Source: Algisphaera agarilytica (GTDB lineage: Bacteria; Planctomycetota; Phycisphaerae; Phycisphaerales; Phycisphaeraceae). Taken from it: a stretch of DNA of 64,000 nucleotides. The translations under genes and the position numbers were made by a program. Numbering within the stretch: position 1 is the first letter of the stretch; each line of letters begins with the position of its first letter. This document shows positions 48,905-57,539 of this stretch, piece by piece. The stretch covers positions 2,548,836 through 2,612,835 of the forward strand of contig NZ_JACHGY010000001.1 in NCBI RefSeq assembly GCF_014207595.1, given 5' to 3'. The notes under the pieces are model-generated. The model was not told the DNA's origin, ran no database searches, and saw nothing but the letters and a program-made list of their open reading frames with translations.

Positions 48905-49450
48905 TCAGACATCTCCTTCGAGGCCCGCACGGCCCGTGGGGGCGGCGGCGTTTGCATCAGAGGGTTCGGCCGAGGCGGGCTCGGCGTCTTCGGGGGCGGA
49001 TTCGGCCACGGCGGGGGCCACGGCGTGTTCCAAGAGGAAGGAAGATACCAACTTCACTTCCACCATGAGCGTCAGCAGGTACCAACCCGCCATGTAATAG
49101 ACCAGAAGTTTTGCGTGGGGGTAGCCCGACCACTGCAGAGCGAAGTACGCCGTCACACAGAGGGCCACCCGCAGCAGCATCCCGGCCATGAATCCCTGGG
49201 CGGCGCCGTGGCGGTGCTGCTTGGACAGGAACCACACCGGGACCAGCCCGACGATGCAGCCGACGCCGCAGATCGCCGCCGCGATCAGGTTCACCTGGGC
49301 GTGATCCGCCTGCCCCAACAGGTGGAGCCCCACCGAGATCAGCCCGGCGGGGAACAACGCCGCGCCGAGCACCTTGCCCGCCGACGGCATCAGCGGGAAC
49401 GGCACCGGGGTGTCGTCGGGGTCGGTCGGGGTGGTCAGGGCGAAGGTCAT
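48905..49450 (-). CDS. atpI: AtpI-like membrane protein of the ATP synthase operon
   Basis: 181 residues with four membrane segments (AALFPAGLISVGLHLLG, VNLIAAAICGVGCIVGLVPV, GFMAGMLLRVALCVTAYFAL, LLVYYMAGWYLLTLMVEVKL) and a disordered acidic/Ala-rich tail. The position between atpZ and atpB and the topology match UncI/AtpI, which aids c-ring assembly or Mg/Ca import in other bacteria. Length and tail are atypical, so the assignment rests on context. Starts 4 bp inside the atpZ stop (ATGA). Confidence 0.75.
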   Translation of the reverse strand: MTFALTTPTDPDDTPVPFPLMPSAGKVLGAALFPAGLISVGLHLLGQADHAQVNLIAAAICGVGCIVGLVPVWFLSKQHRHGAAQGFMAGMLLRVALCVTAYFALQWSGYPHAKLLVYYMAGWYLLTLMVEVKLVSSFLLEHAVAPAVAESAPEDAEPASAEPSDANAAAPTGRAGLEGDV

Positions 49451-49755
49451 GGCGAGGGCGGGTCTTGCGGGGGGGTGGGTTTCTTGGCGGGTCGGTTTGC
49501 GGGGTGTTTTTTCGTGTGGCCTCCGGGCGTGGGCATCTTGGAGGCTTCTTTAATCAAGTTGTAGCAGCCGCCGAGGGTGGAGACGAGGGCTCCGGTCAGG
49601 GCCAGCCAGGGCTCGGTGCCCCAGCGTTGGTCTCCGAGGTAGCCTAGGAACGTCAGGCCACCGATGATCAGTCCGAGTTCCAGCCCCATGCCCATCAGAC
49701 GCCAAGGCGTCGGCGGGCCGCTGGAAGATCCGGGCTTGGGTTTGGGGATCAGCAT
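49447..49755 (-). CDS. AtpZ-like small membrane protein of the ATP synthase operon
   Basis: 102 residues. Two membrane helices (LGLIIGGLTFLGYLGDQRW, WLALTGALVSTLGGCYNLI) and Pro-rich ends. GYLGD..W and GG.YN are typical of AtpZ/F0F1-ATPase subunit family (AtpQ/Z), encoded in atp operons and believed to assist assembly or cation transport. First of the F0 group here, after atpG. Confidence 0.75.
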   Translation of the reverse strand: MLIPKPKPGSSSGPPTPWRLMGMGLELGLIIGGLTFLGYLGDQRWGTEPWLALTGALVSTLGGCYNLIKEASKMPTPGGHTKKHPANRPAKKPTPPQDPPSP

Positions 49756-49842
49756 CGGTCGAGCCTTGCTTGCTAACCGTGATTACCCCGCACGCTTGGC
49801 CTCTCCTGAGCCAACCCCCGGCCGTGCCCCCTCGAGTGCGGC

Positions 49843-50730
49843 CTACTCCAGCGCTGCCGCACCGCCGATGATCTCCGACAGCTCGGTCGTGATCGCGGTC
49901 TGACGGGCGCGGTTGAACTGACGTTTGAGCGAGGTCTTCTGCTTGCCCGCCGCGTCGGTCGCCGACTTCATGGCGACCATCCGAGCGAGTTGTTCGCTGA
50001 CGACCGCGTCGTTGAAGCACTGGAACAGCGTGGTCTTCACCGTGACCGGCAGCAGTTCACTGAGCAGCGTCTCTGCGTCGGGCGAAAATTCGTATACGGA
50101 TTTCGTGGTCGAGCCGCCGTCGCCTTCCGCCGCGACCGGCGGTTCCAGCGGCAGCAGGGTCTGCACGACCGGCGTCTGCCGGCTCATTGACTCGAACTTC
50201 ATGTAGACGACCTTCACCGCGTCGTACTCGCCGGCGGTGAAAGCGTCCATGTATTTCTGAGCCAGAGCATCGACATCTTCGAAAGCCGGCGAGTCGCCGA
50301 AGCTGTAGCTCTCAGCAACGTCGAGGCCGTTGAACTTACAGAAGGCCTGACCCTTCTTGCCGACGACTTCGAGCTGGGTATTGTCCAGACCTTGCTCTTC
50401 GCGGATGTAGCTCAGGCCGGTCCGCATCACGTTGCCGTTGTACGCGCCGCAGAGGCCGCGTTCGGAAGTGAGGACCAGAACCAGTTCTTTGTTGGCGGGG
50501 GTGTCGGGCGGGCTGATGAGCGGATGGCTGATATCGCCGCCCGAGCCTAGAGCGGCGGCGAGTTCGCCGACCATCTCCCCGATCTTCTGGGTGTAGGCCT
50601 GCGATTGCGTGGCCTTCTTCTGCATCGCCTGAAAGCGAGCCGAGGCGATCAACTGCATCGTCTTGGTGATGCGTTGGATGTTGCCCACGGCCTTCATTCG
50701 GCCCTTGATTTCGCGGATATTTGCTGGCAT
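49843..50730 (-). CDS. atpG: ATP synthase subunit gamma
   Basis: 295 residues. N-terminal MPANIREIKGRMKAVGNIQR and C-terminal ARQTAITTELSEIIGGAAAL (the coiled-coil ends) with SERGLCGAYNGNVMR are standard gamma motifs. It forms the rotating F1 shaft. Here atpG heads the operon, ahead of atpZ-atpI-atpB-E-F-H-A, whereas it normally lies between atpA and atpD. No Shine-Dalgarno is seen; a promoter ends 10 bp upstream (50740-50767), so translation may be leaderless. Confidence 0.95.
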   Translation of the reverse strand: MPANIREIKGRMKAVGNIQRITKTMQLIASARFQAMQKKATQSQAYTQKIGEMVGELAAALGSGGDISHPLISPPDTPANKELVLVLTSERGLCGAYNGNVMRTGLSYIREEQGLDNTQLEVVGKKGQAFCKFNGLDVAESYSFGDSPAFEDVDALAQKYMDAFTAGEYDAVKVVYMKFESMSRQTPVVQTLLPLEPPVAAEGDGGSTTKSVYEFSPDAETLLSELLPVTVKTTLFQCFNDAVVSEQLARMVAMKSATDAAGKQKTSLKRQFNRARQTAITTELSEIIGGAAALE

Positions 50731-50739
50731 GGGGTAGGC

Positions 50740-50767
50740 ATCATAACGCTTATCTCAGGCGCAGCAA
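50740..50767 (-). promoter_or_regulatory. Candidate promoter of the atpG-headed operon
   Basis: On the minus strand TTGCTG (50767-50762), 16 bp, TATGAT (50745-50740). The expected transcription start lies only a few bases from the atpG ATG (50730), which lacks an SD, so a nearly leaderless mRNA is implied. Confidence 0.45.
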
Positions 50768-50822
50768 CGCGGTTCACCCCCTCGATTAAATAGAGACATC
50801 TGGGGTCCGAATCGGACATGGC

Positions 50823-50856
50823 AAAAGGGGACGCCGCGAACCGCTCGCGACGCCCC
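50823..50856 (-). terminator. Terminator after the Tyr/Ser-rich secreted gene
   Basis: On the minus strand a GGGGGCGTCGCGA stem, loop, and TTCGCGGCGTCCCC are followed by TTTT. The stem has small imperfections. Confidence 0.65.
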
Positions 50857-50884
50857 CGGGCCGGTGTTCAGTTGGGGGTGGGGA

Positions 50885-51337
50885 TCAATAACGACGGCAG
50901 CCGCTGCTGTTGCCCCATTGGCCCCGGCGGTCGTAGTCGTAGTGGCTGGACCGGTACGACGACCGGACGTAGACGCTCTTGTAGTAGCCCCGGCGGACGC
51001 AGACTTGGTAGGCCCGGCCGCAGTCGTCGTAGTGGGTGCGGTAGACCGGGGGGACCCAGACCTGTTTGTAGTAGCCGCCGCTGCGGTGGCCGTAGTCGCT
51101 GTGGTGGTAGCGGCTGGAGCGGTGGTGGCTGCGGTAGTGGGTGCTGGTCCCGTGCGAGCCGACGGTGATCGACCAGCTCGACCCGGAGGAGCGGCAATCG
51201 CCCGCCTGGGCGCTGGGGGCGGCGGTCAGCAGCGGCAACGCCAGGGCGGCGGCCCCGAACAGGGCGAGCGGCCCCGCGCGTCGGGTAGAGGGGGCGGTGG
51301 ACTGGGTTGCATCGTGATTCTGAAACGGGATCTTCAT
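50885..51337 (-). CDS. Secreted Tyr/Ser/His/Arg-rich protein, unknown function
   Basis: 150 residues. Signal peptide (PLALFGAAALALPLLTAAPS-AQA), then a low-complexity mature region with HYRSHHRSSRYHHSDYGHRS and YYKQVWVPPVYRTHYDDCGR. Four or five Cys may form disulfides (CRSS, DDCGR, QVCVRR, SSGCRRY). The composition recalls small extracellular basic proteins seen in planctomycetes (for example YXXX-repeat proteins), but no family is recognised. Confidence 0.62.
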   Translation of the reverse strand: MKIPFQNHDATQSTAPSTRRAGPLALFGAAALALPLLTAAPSAQAGDCRSSGSSWSITVGSHGTSTHYRSHHRSSRYHHSDYGHRSGGYYKQVWVPPVYRTHYDDCGRAYQVCVRRGYYKSVYVRSSYRSSHYDYDRRGQWGNSSGCRRY

Positions 51338-51754
51338 CGGAAGTCTCCTTCTGGACGTGGATCGGCAGAGATCACAGGGGGTGGCCGCCGATCGATCTGG
51401 CCTCCCGCTGGATGGGCGGTCTGGCGCTGGCCTGTGCGTCAGAGGAGAATTTAGTTGCGTCTTTAAATCTTTAAATTCATTTATTTAAGTTATTTAAATA
51501 AATTTAATTGCCCTGCATCCCCCATTTCGAATCGTCGAGGGGGTGGCAGCGTGGATAAAAAATTTTCTAGTTTCAAGCTGCTTTCAGGATTAGACTTATG
51601 GCGTATCAAAGTGTGTCCGGCGGAGTTTTCGCCAATAAACCGGCGTGTTCATCCGTACTACCGGAGGCACGTCCTACGGCCCCCTCGGGCCGTGAGCCTC
51701 GTCCCCTGTGCAACAGCACGTGATCAGGGGCGATCAACCTCCAAGGAGTTTCCC
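51338..51754. other. Long intergenic region with AT-rich patch and structured leader
   Basis: Between the divergent secreted genes. 51450-51515 is strongly AT-rich (repeated TTTAAAT/ATTTAAAT strings) in a GC-rich genome. 51655-51750 shows nested stems: ACGGCCC-CCTC-GGGCCGT, and CCCCTG...CAGGGG enclosing GTGC-AACA-GCAC, placed before the AAGGAG of the downstream small gene. No protein-like frame was found. Confidence 0.6.
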
Positions 51755-51910
51755 ATGCGAATCCGTTCTTTCCTTAGCTCGTTGGCCCTCGCCGCCGCGA
51801 TGTGTCTGCCGCTGTCCCTGGCGAGCACCGCCTCGGCCGAGTCGGGTGCCCACCGTCAGCCACCGCCGCCGCCGGTCGACATGCCCATCGTGATCGACGA
51901 ACTCGACTGA
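51755..51910 (+). CDS. Small secreted Pro-rich peptide, 51 residues
   Basis: ATG 51755 is preceded by AAGGAG at 7-bp spacing. A signal peptide (FLSSLALAAAMCLPLSLAST-ASA) leaves a mature peptide of about 22 residues containing HRQPPPPPVD and ending VIDELD. A structured leader precedes it. It might be a real short secreted gene or the leader peptide of the gene following. Confidence 0.6.
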   Translation: MRIRSFLSSLALAAAMCLPLSLASTASAESGAHRQPPPPPVDMPIVIDELD

Positions 51911-51968
51911 ATCGTTCCTCGAACGCCGTGGTCCCCGAGTGGCTGCGCGCCCACTGTTCTGATCTGCC

Positions 51969-53447
51969 ATGACCAAGCCCGTCGTCCATCCCGACTTCGA
52001 CACCCCCGCTCGCCACGCCGGCGACGGGGAGGGCGAGTCGCGCCAGCGCTGGCGGACGGTCTTTGTCGACGGCACGATCCTCGACTCGACCACCCCCAGC
52101 TTCGACGACAAGCCCGCCGCCGAGCCCCGCACCCGGACCGTGACCCGGCTGGACGACGAGGTCGCCGCGGTCCGCAAGAACGTGCAGGATTCGGCCCGCG
52201 CGGTCCTCGCCTGGCTTTCCGCGGTCGTCGCACACGAAGGCAAGACCGACCTCGACGACATCCTCGACCGCTGCCTCCGGCCCGGCCCAGATATCGAGCG
52301 GGTCAACTTCGCCGCCATGGCCGAGGACATCTTCCGTGTCACCGGCGTCGAACTCTCGGCCAAACGCGTCCAAACCGCGGTGACCCACCTCCGCGCCGCC
52401 CGCGAAAAAGCCAACGAACAAGCCGCCGCCGCTGCGATGCCCGCCAAAGACGAGCTCGCCGAGCGTCTGGCCGAACTCGATGGCCGACTGCGTGACAACT
52501 TCGCGACGCTCACTACCCAAGAGCCCGACGGCCAAGCCGCGCTCCGCCGTGAGATCGGCACCGCCGTGCTCACCGCCGTCCGTTCCGCCGCTGGCCGTGT
52601 GATCGACCGCGACTTCGGCGAAGGCATCCCCGACACCGTCAACCTTCACGCCCTCGAAGGCCGATTCCTCGGCTTCGTCCGCGACACGCTCCGCCAACAA
52701 GCCGCTTTCGGCTTAGCGTCCGATCACCCCACGCTCGAACACGACCTCCGCCGGCTGCTCATCACCCTCGCCGACCACGACGCCACCGCCGAGGCCGACA
52801 TGAAGCTGGTCATGCACGGCAGCGCCGTTGTCAGCTCGCTCCTCGGCGTCGACTCGCTGCCCGGCGTGATGGCTCAGCTCAACGTCCTCGTCTCCGGCCG
52901 GGGCCTTATCGACACCGACCTCTACGTCGCCGAGATGGTCCGCCTCGGCCACCTCGCCGAGTCGCTGCGGGATGACGCCGCGACCAAGACCTTCATGAAC
53001 TGGGTGCGCCGCCTGCCCGAAGATCAGCGTCTGCCCTCGCCGATCCGTGTCGCGAGTTACTGCCGATCCAACGCGACCACCCGCCTGCTCGACAAGCTCT
53101 TCGCCGGCGACCTCGACCCCGACGCCCTCGCCCTGGCCGACGCCACTCAGCCGCCGCGCACCTACCTCCAGCTCGCGCTCGACACGCACGACCGCATGCT
53201 CGAGCTTGACGCCGGCTTCACGCTCACGCTCACCACGCACCTCTTGCGACACGTCGTCGTCGCCCACCTCACGCGCAACAAGACCGACGCGCTGGCCCAC
53301 CTCGAATCGCTCGGCCCCGCCAAGTCGCTCGACCGCCTCGAAGCCCTCATCAAGTTCGACAACAACGACGAACTCGTCGCCGAGGCCCAGCAGCTGGTCA
53401 TTCAGGCGCACCCCAGCCTCAAACGCCAGCTCGTCTGCGTGCGGTAG
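51969..53447 (+). CDS. Unknown protein, largely alpha-helical, 492 residues
   Basis: No recognised family. It begins with a disordered N-terminus (FDTPARHAGDGEGESRQRWR) and VFVDGTILDS, followed by helix-rich sequence with many Ala/Leu/Asp/Arg/Glu: LDDEVAAVRKNVQDSARAVL, ELAERLAELDGRLRDNFATL, EIGTAVLTAVRSAAGRVIDR, EADMKLVMHGSAVVSSLLGV. No membrane helix and no catalytic motif were seen. Codon use is ordinary for this genome. 58 bp follow the small secreted gene on the same strand. Confidence 0.6.
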   Translation: MTKPVVHPDFDTPARHAGDGEGESRQRWRTVFVDGTILDSTTPSFDDKPAAEPRTRTVTRLDDEVAAVRKNVQDSARAVLAWLSAVVAHEGKTDLDDILDRCLRPGPDIERVNFAAMAEDIFRVTGVELSAKRVQTAVTHLRAAREKANEQAAAAAMPAKDELAERLAELDGRLRDNFATLTTQEPDGQAALRREIGTAVLTAVRSAAGRVIDRDFGEGIPDTVNLHALEGRFLGFVRDTLRQQAAFGLASDHPTLEHDLRRLLITLADHDATAEADMKLVMHGSAVVSSLLGVDSLPGVMAQLNVLVSGRGLIDTDLYVAEMVRLGHLAESLRDDAATKTFMNWVRRLPEDQRLPSPIRVASYCRSNATTRLLDKLFAGDLDPDALALADATQPPRTYLQLALDTHDRMLELDAGFTLTLTTHLLRHVVVAHLTRNKTDALAHLESLGPAKSLDRLEALIKFDNNDELVAEAQQLVIQAHPSLKRQLVCVR

Positions 53448-53517
53448 GCACCCTCATCGTTTGCAATCTGAATACGCCGCCATCGCTATCGCGTATCCAA
53501 AGTGTTGGACAGTCGTT

Positions 53518-53591
53518 CCTCACGGTGTGCCCGGTATCATGCAAACGCATTGATTTCATATCTGAGGCCGACCGATCGGCACACCGTGAGG
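53518..53591 (+). promoter_or_regulatory. Inverted repeat overlapping the Shine-Dalgarno of the Gfo/Idh/MocA gene
   Basis: CCTCACGGTGTGCC (53518-53531) is a perfect 14-bp inverted copy of GGCACACCGTGAGG (53578-53591), 46 bp apart. The 3' arm contains most of the SD (GTGAGGAG, then 8 bp to the TTG start), so pairing would hide the ribosome site. Confidence 0.75.
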
Positions 53592-53601
53592 AGTACATCT
53601 G

Positions 53602-54942
53602 TTGAAGCCACACCTCAACCGCCGCCAGTTTGTTAAATCCACGTTGTGTGCCAGCGCAGCTATTTCCTGGCCCGGTCGATCGAATGCCGGCGAGTCGTTC
53701 AAAGACAAGCTGAATCATGCCTCGTTCGGCGCCAGCGGCATGGCGAAGCAAGATATCCAAACGCTACTTCGCACCGGAGGGATCAACCTGGTCGCCGTAG
53801 CGGAAGTTGACGACATGCGGGCGCAATGGCTCAGGGCAGAGCATGCCGACACGCGCATTTACAAAGATTGGCGGGTGCTATTCGAGAAAGAGGGGCACCA
53901 CCTCGACTCGGTCAATGTAACGACGCCCGACCACACGCACGCGTCCATCGGCGTAACCGCCATGAAGATGGGTCTGCACGTCTATGGACAAAAGCCTTTG
54001 GCGCACAACCTATATGAGACGCGGCGTATGAGTGAAATCGCCCGTGAGACCGGGGTGGTGACGCAGATGGGGATCCAGATGGCGTCATCAATCAACGATC
54101 GGCTGACGGTCGAGGTCATCCGTCAAGGCGCGATCGGCAAGATCGAATCGATCCACATGTTCAGTGACAAGGCCTGGGGGGACAACCAGCCACGCCCCGC
54201 GCGTGTGGACGCGGTCCCGGCCACGTTGGACTGGGATCTGTGGTGCGGCGGGGCCCCCAAGCCGGAGTACCTTGGCCAGGGCTACTACCACCCCGGAAAC
54301 TGGCGGAGGCGATTGGATTACGGTTGCGGGACGCTTGGGGACATGGGGTGTCACATCTTCAACCCGATGTTTCGTGTCCTGGATGCGAAGCCACCGATTC
54401 GAGTTGTCTCGCTCGGCGACCCCGCCACCGAACACAATTGGGGAGAGAACGGCAGGTACACCTATACCTTCCGCGGCAACGGCCTTACCTCGGGGAAGAC
54501 GCTAGAGGTGCATTGGCACGGCGGGTCACACCGGGTCCCTGAAGAGCTCCGCAAGGCTTTGGGCAGGCACGGCGATTACATGCCCAAACAGGGTTCTCTT
54601 TTTGTGGGCACCGATGGCATGGTGTTGAAGCCGCATCAACGCAAGCCGATGCTCTTTCCGCAGTCTCAATTCGACGATTTTGTTTTCCCCGAACTCGATC
54701 AGCGTGATCATTATGTCGATTTTGTGTCGGCGGCTAGCGGGGCGGCGGTCCGTCCGATCGCTGACTTCGCGGACTACGGCGGGCCGCTGACTGAAGTGGT
54801 CCTGCTGGGCATGTTGTCATCACGCTTCCCCGGCCAAGATTTAGAGTGGGATGCGGACAGCCTGCGGGTCACGAACTTGGAGCAGGCCAACACCTACATC
54901 AAACGTCCGAACCGCTCGGGGTGGGAGGTTGAGGGGCTATGA
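53602..54942 (+). CDS. Tat-exported Gfo/Idh/MocA family oxidoreductase
   Basis: 446 residues starting at TTG 53602, preceded by GAGGAG. A Tat signal is at the N-terminus (NRRQFVKSTLCASA, twin Arg 7-8). The dinucleotide fold follows (NHASFGASGMAKQDIQTLLR, NLVAVAEVDDMRAQWLR), then the family motif GLHVYGQKPLAHNLYETRRM with the catalytic-type Lys-Pro. EHNWGENGRYTYTFRGN and TLEVHWHGGSHRVPEEL are in the C-terminal domain. Likely NAD(P)-dependent oxidation of a sugar outside the cytoplasm. It is followed by PilZ on the opposite strand and has no operon partner. Confidence 0.92.
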   Translation: MKPHLNRRQFVKSTLCASAAISWPGRSNAGESFKDKLNHASFGASGMAKQDIQTLLRTGGINLVAVAEVDDMRAQWLRAEHADTRIYKDWRVLFEKEGHHLDSVNVTTPDHTHASIGVTAMKMGLHVYGQKPLAHNLYETRRMSEIARETGVVTQMGIQMASSINDRLTVEVIRQGAIGKIESIHMFSDKAWGDNQPRPARVDAVPATLDWDLWCGGAPKPEYLGQGYYHPGNWRRRLDYGCGTLGDMGCHIFNPMFRVLDAKPPIRVVSLGDPATEHNWGENGRYTYTFRGNGLTSGKTLEVHWHGGSHRVPEELRKALGRHGDYMPKQGSLFVGTDGMVLKPHQRKPMLFPQSQFDDFVFPELDQRDHYVDFVSAASGAAVRPIADFADYGGPLTEVVLLGMLSSRFPGQDLEWDADSLRVTNLEQANTYIKRPNRSGWEVEGL

Positions 54943-54963
54943 ATAGGCGCAATCCGATCGCGA

Positions 54964-55743
54964 TCAACCGCGGCGATCCGGCACTTCCGCGTCCGGGTCG
55001 CACGCTTCGCGCAGCAAACGGGTGATCGTGTGTTGATCCGCTTTCGATAGTCCGCGGAAGTCCACGCCGACGCGGGTGCCCTCGGGGGTCTGCGACATCC
55101 AGATCACTTTGACCTTGACCCGCAGCGACGTCGTGCCGTGGGTGAGGCGCAGGTAGCCGCGGTTGCCCACGACCATGCCCGGGCGTTCTTCGACGGTGCA
55201 GAACATCAGTCCGGCCTGGGACAGGTTGAGCACCGGGCCGTACTGGCAATCCAGGTCTTTGGTGGCGACCCGTAGGTAGTTCCGCCGGTCGAAGGATCGG
55301 CTGGCCCGCGCCCCGCGGTACTCGATCAGCTTGGTCTTGGGTTTGTACTTGTATTGCCCGTCGAAACGCTTCCACCCGCGGGCCGCGTCGCTGTCGCGTC
55401 GGCGGTTGGGTTTGGGGGCATCCAGTTCGGCGCTGTCGCCGTTGAGCAGTTGGGCCACGGTGCTGTCACCCATGAGCACCGAGTCCCCGGTGAGCGTTTC
55501 TTCGTCGGGCGGCCCGTCGATCAATGCGTCGAGGTACCGCTTAATCAGCCGCACCCGGCTCTCGACGTGGACGGCCTTCCGGCCCCCGCTCCAGAAGCCC
55601 CGGCCGGTGAGTTCGTCGTTGATCTGCGTCGGCGTCATCCACCGATTGGGCCAGCCCCCGCGACGCGCAACGATGTCCTCGAACGCTCGGCTGAAGCCGG
55701 TGTTCTTCTCTAACGTAGCCAGTGCTCGGTCCAGGGCTTGCAT
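54964..55743 (-). CDS. PilZ-domain protein (c-di-GMP binding, N-terminal helical region)
   Basis: 259 residues. The C-terminal PilZ domain has the ligand motifs RRNYLR (153-158) and NLSQAG (173-178), i.e. the conserved RxxxR and D/NxSxxG. GVDFRG near the end closes the barrel. The N-terminal 130 residues are helical with no family match. It would read cellular c-di-GMP; the effector partner is unknown. It is convergent with the Gfo/Idh/MocA gene. Confidence 0.85.
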   Translation of the reverse strand: MQALDRALATLEKNTGFSRAFEDIVARRGGWPNRWMTPTQINDELTGRGFWSGGRKAVHVESRVRLIKRYLDALIDGPPDEETLTGDSVLMGDSTVAQLLNGDSAELDAPKPNRRRDSDAARGWKRFDGQYKYKPKTKLIEYRGARASRSFDRRNYLRVATKDLDCQYGPVLNLSQAGLMFCTVEERPGMVVGNRGYLRLTHGTTSLRVKVKVIWMSQTPEGTRVGVDFRGLSKADQHTITRLLREACDPDAEVPDRRG

Positions 55744-55893
55744 GAGACGATTGATCCTCGTCTCACAAAATCGGACGTTCTGAGCCCGCGCTTCAGCCCG
55801 TTCTCCGAACGAGGGATAACCCCGGGCGGGACGTGCCGTCTGGGGCGTGCCGCTGCGGGGGTGGTAGGGGTCGAATCGGTTGTAACGATCGGG

Positions 55894-57309
55894 TCAGCGC
55901 CCGCGGCGTTTGAACTTCGAGCCCAGGCCCTTAGGCGGCAGGTTCTTGGGGATCTTGCCGTCGGGGAACATGGCCTTGAGTTCGTCTTCGGTGTAGCCGG
56001 CCGCGGCGTCGAAGCCGCCCGCCACTTCGCGGTCGCCCACATCGCGGGGCTTGTCGCGGCGCTTCACGCCGGTGCGGCGTTCTTCCTGAACGTCCTTGGG
56101 CACCGGGCCGGGCTTGAAGTCGGGGAACTCCATCTTGGTGATCTCGGCCCCGGCCATTTTCTCGACGTCGGTCAGCATCTGGCCCTGCTCGGGTGTGACA
56201 AACGTCCAGGCGTGGCCACGACGCCCGGCGCGGGCGGTCCGGCCGATGCGGTGGATGTAGATCTCGGGGTCTTCGGGCAGGTCGTAGTTGATCACGTGGG
56301 TGATGTGGTCAACGTCCAGGCCACGGGCCGCGAGGTCCGACGCGATGAGCACATCGACCTTCTCCTTGCGGAAGGCCTCCATGACCTTGTTGCGTTTGGA
56401 TTGGTGCAGGTCGCCGTGCAATTCGCGGACGTTGAGCTCTTTCTTCTTGAGGTACTCCGCAACCTTGCGGCAAGTCGCTTTGGTCTTGCAGAACACGACC
56501 GTCGTCTCGGGTTTTTCTTTCACGAGCAGCTTGAGCAAGAGCGCCCGCTTGTCCCACGGCTCCACCGGCAGGTACTTCTGGTCCACCATCGCCACGGTCA
56601 GCGAACCCGACACGGTGGTGATCTTCTCGGCGTCCTTCTTCATGAACGACCGGGCGAGACGCTCGATCTGCACGTCCATGGTCGCGGACACAAAGATCGT
56701 TTGGCGGCCGCCTTCGGTGACGGGTTTGTCGATCGCGGCGGGGATGTTCTTGAGGATCTTGCGGATGTCTTCGAGGAAGCCGATGTCGAGCATGCGGTCG
56801 ACCTCGTCGAGGATCATGTAGCGGATGTGATTGAACGAGAGCTGGCCGCGGGCGTGGAGGTCCATGACGCGTCCGGGCGTGCCGACGATGAGGTGGCCGC
56901 CTTTCTCCATGGACTTCTTCTGGTCGCGCATCGACTCGCCGCCGATGATCACGCTGGTGCGGATGTTGGTCGCACGGCCGAGGCTGTCGAGTTCCCCCGC
57001 CACCTGGGCGGCGAGCTCACGGGTGGGGGCGAGCACCAGCCCCTGAGCGCGGATGTTGGGGTCGCACATCGACAGGACCGGCAGGCCGAACGCGGCGGTC
57101 TTACCGGTACCGGTCTTGGCCTGGCCGATGACGTCCTTGCCGGCCATGACCGGGGGGATCAGCGCGGCCTGGATGCCGGTGGGGTGTTCGAAACCCGAGG
57201 CGGTGAGGCCGGTGACGACGTCCTCGGAGAGCCCGAGGTCGGCGAAGGTGGTGGATTTGTCAAAGAGTTCGTTTTTGCTGTGCTTTTCGAGTTCGGCGGC
57301 TTCGCTCAT
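55894..57309 (-). CDS. DEAD-box RNA helicase
   Basis: 471 residues. Motifs in order: Q motif (TGIQAALIPPVMAGKDVIGQ), motif I AKTGTGKTAAF, Ia PTRELAAQ, Ib TPGRV, motif II DEVD (LDEVDRMLD, a DEAD variant), motif III SAT, then IV-VI: VVFCKTKATC, ARGLDVDHITHVINYDLP, HRIGRTARAG. The C-terminal tail is basic (GLGSKFKRRGR). Similar to RhlE/DbpA-type helicases in ribosome or RNA remodelling. The second motif-II residue Val replaces the usual Ala. Confidence 0.95.
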   Translation of the reverse strand: MSEAAELEKHSKNELFDKSTTFADLGLSEDVVTGLTASGFEHPTGIQAALIPPVMAGKDVIGQAKTGTGKTAAFGLPVLSMCDPNIRAQGLVLAPTRELAAQVAGELDSLGRATNIRTSVIIGGESMRDQKKSMEKGGHLIVGTPGRVMDLHARGQLSFNHIRYMILDEVDRMLDIGFLEDIRKILKNIPAAIDKPVTEGGRQTIFVSATMDVQIERLARSFMKKDAEKITTVSGSLTVAMVDQKYLPVEPWDKRALLLKLLVKEKPETTVVFCKTKATCRKVAEYLKKKELNVRELHGDLHQSKRNKVMEAFRKEKVDVLIASDLAARGLDVDHITHVINYDLPEDPEIYIHRIGRTARAGRRGHAWTFVTPEQGQMLTDVEKMAGAEITKMEFPDFKPGPVPKDVQEERRTGVKRRDKPRDVGDREVAGGFDAAAGYTEDELKAMFPDGKIPKNLPPKGLGSKFKRRGR

Positions 57310-57539
57310 GTCGGGTGGCTAATCACTTTCCCCCACGGCGGTGGTTCCGGGGGCGGGGCCGTGCGACATAAAAGTTTCCGCGTCGAACGGCGATGGGCAT
57401 CAAGAGACGTCGGCGTTCGGCGTCAGTGTTCGCAAGATTCTAGGGGTGGGCGGGTTTAACCACAAATGAACAGACTTTGGTCACCGAGCGGCAATGAAGT
57501 ATTCAATCCTTCACATCCTCATCCCGATACGATGTAGGC

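Noticed and set aside
53518-53591. Terminator of the upstream 492-residue gene
   Set aside because: The arms are 46 bp apart and no T-run follows; the 3' arm overlaps a Shine-Dalgarno, so a 5' regulatory role fits better.
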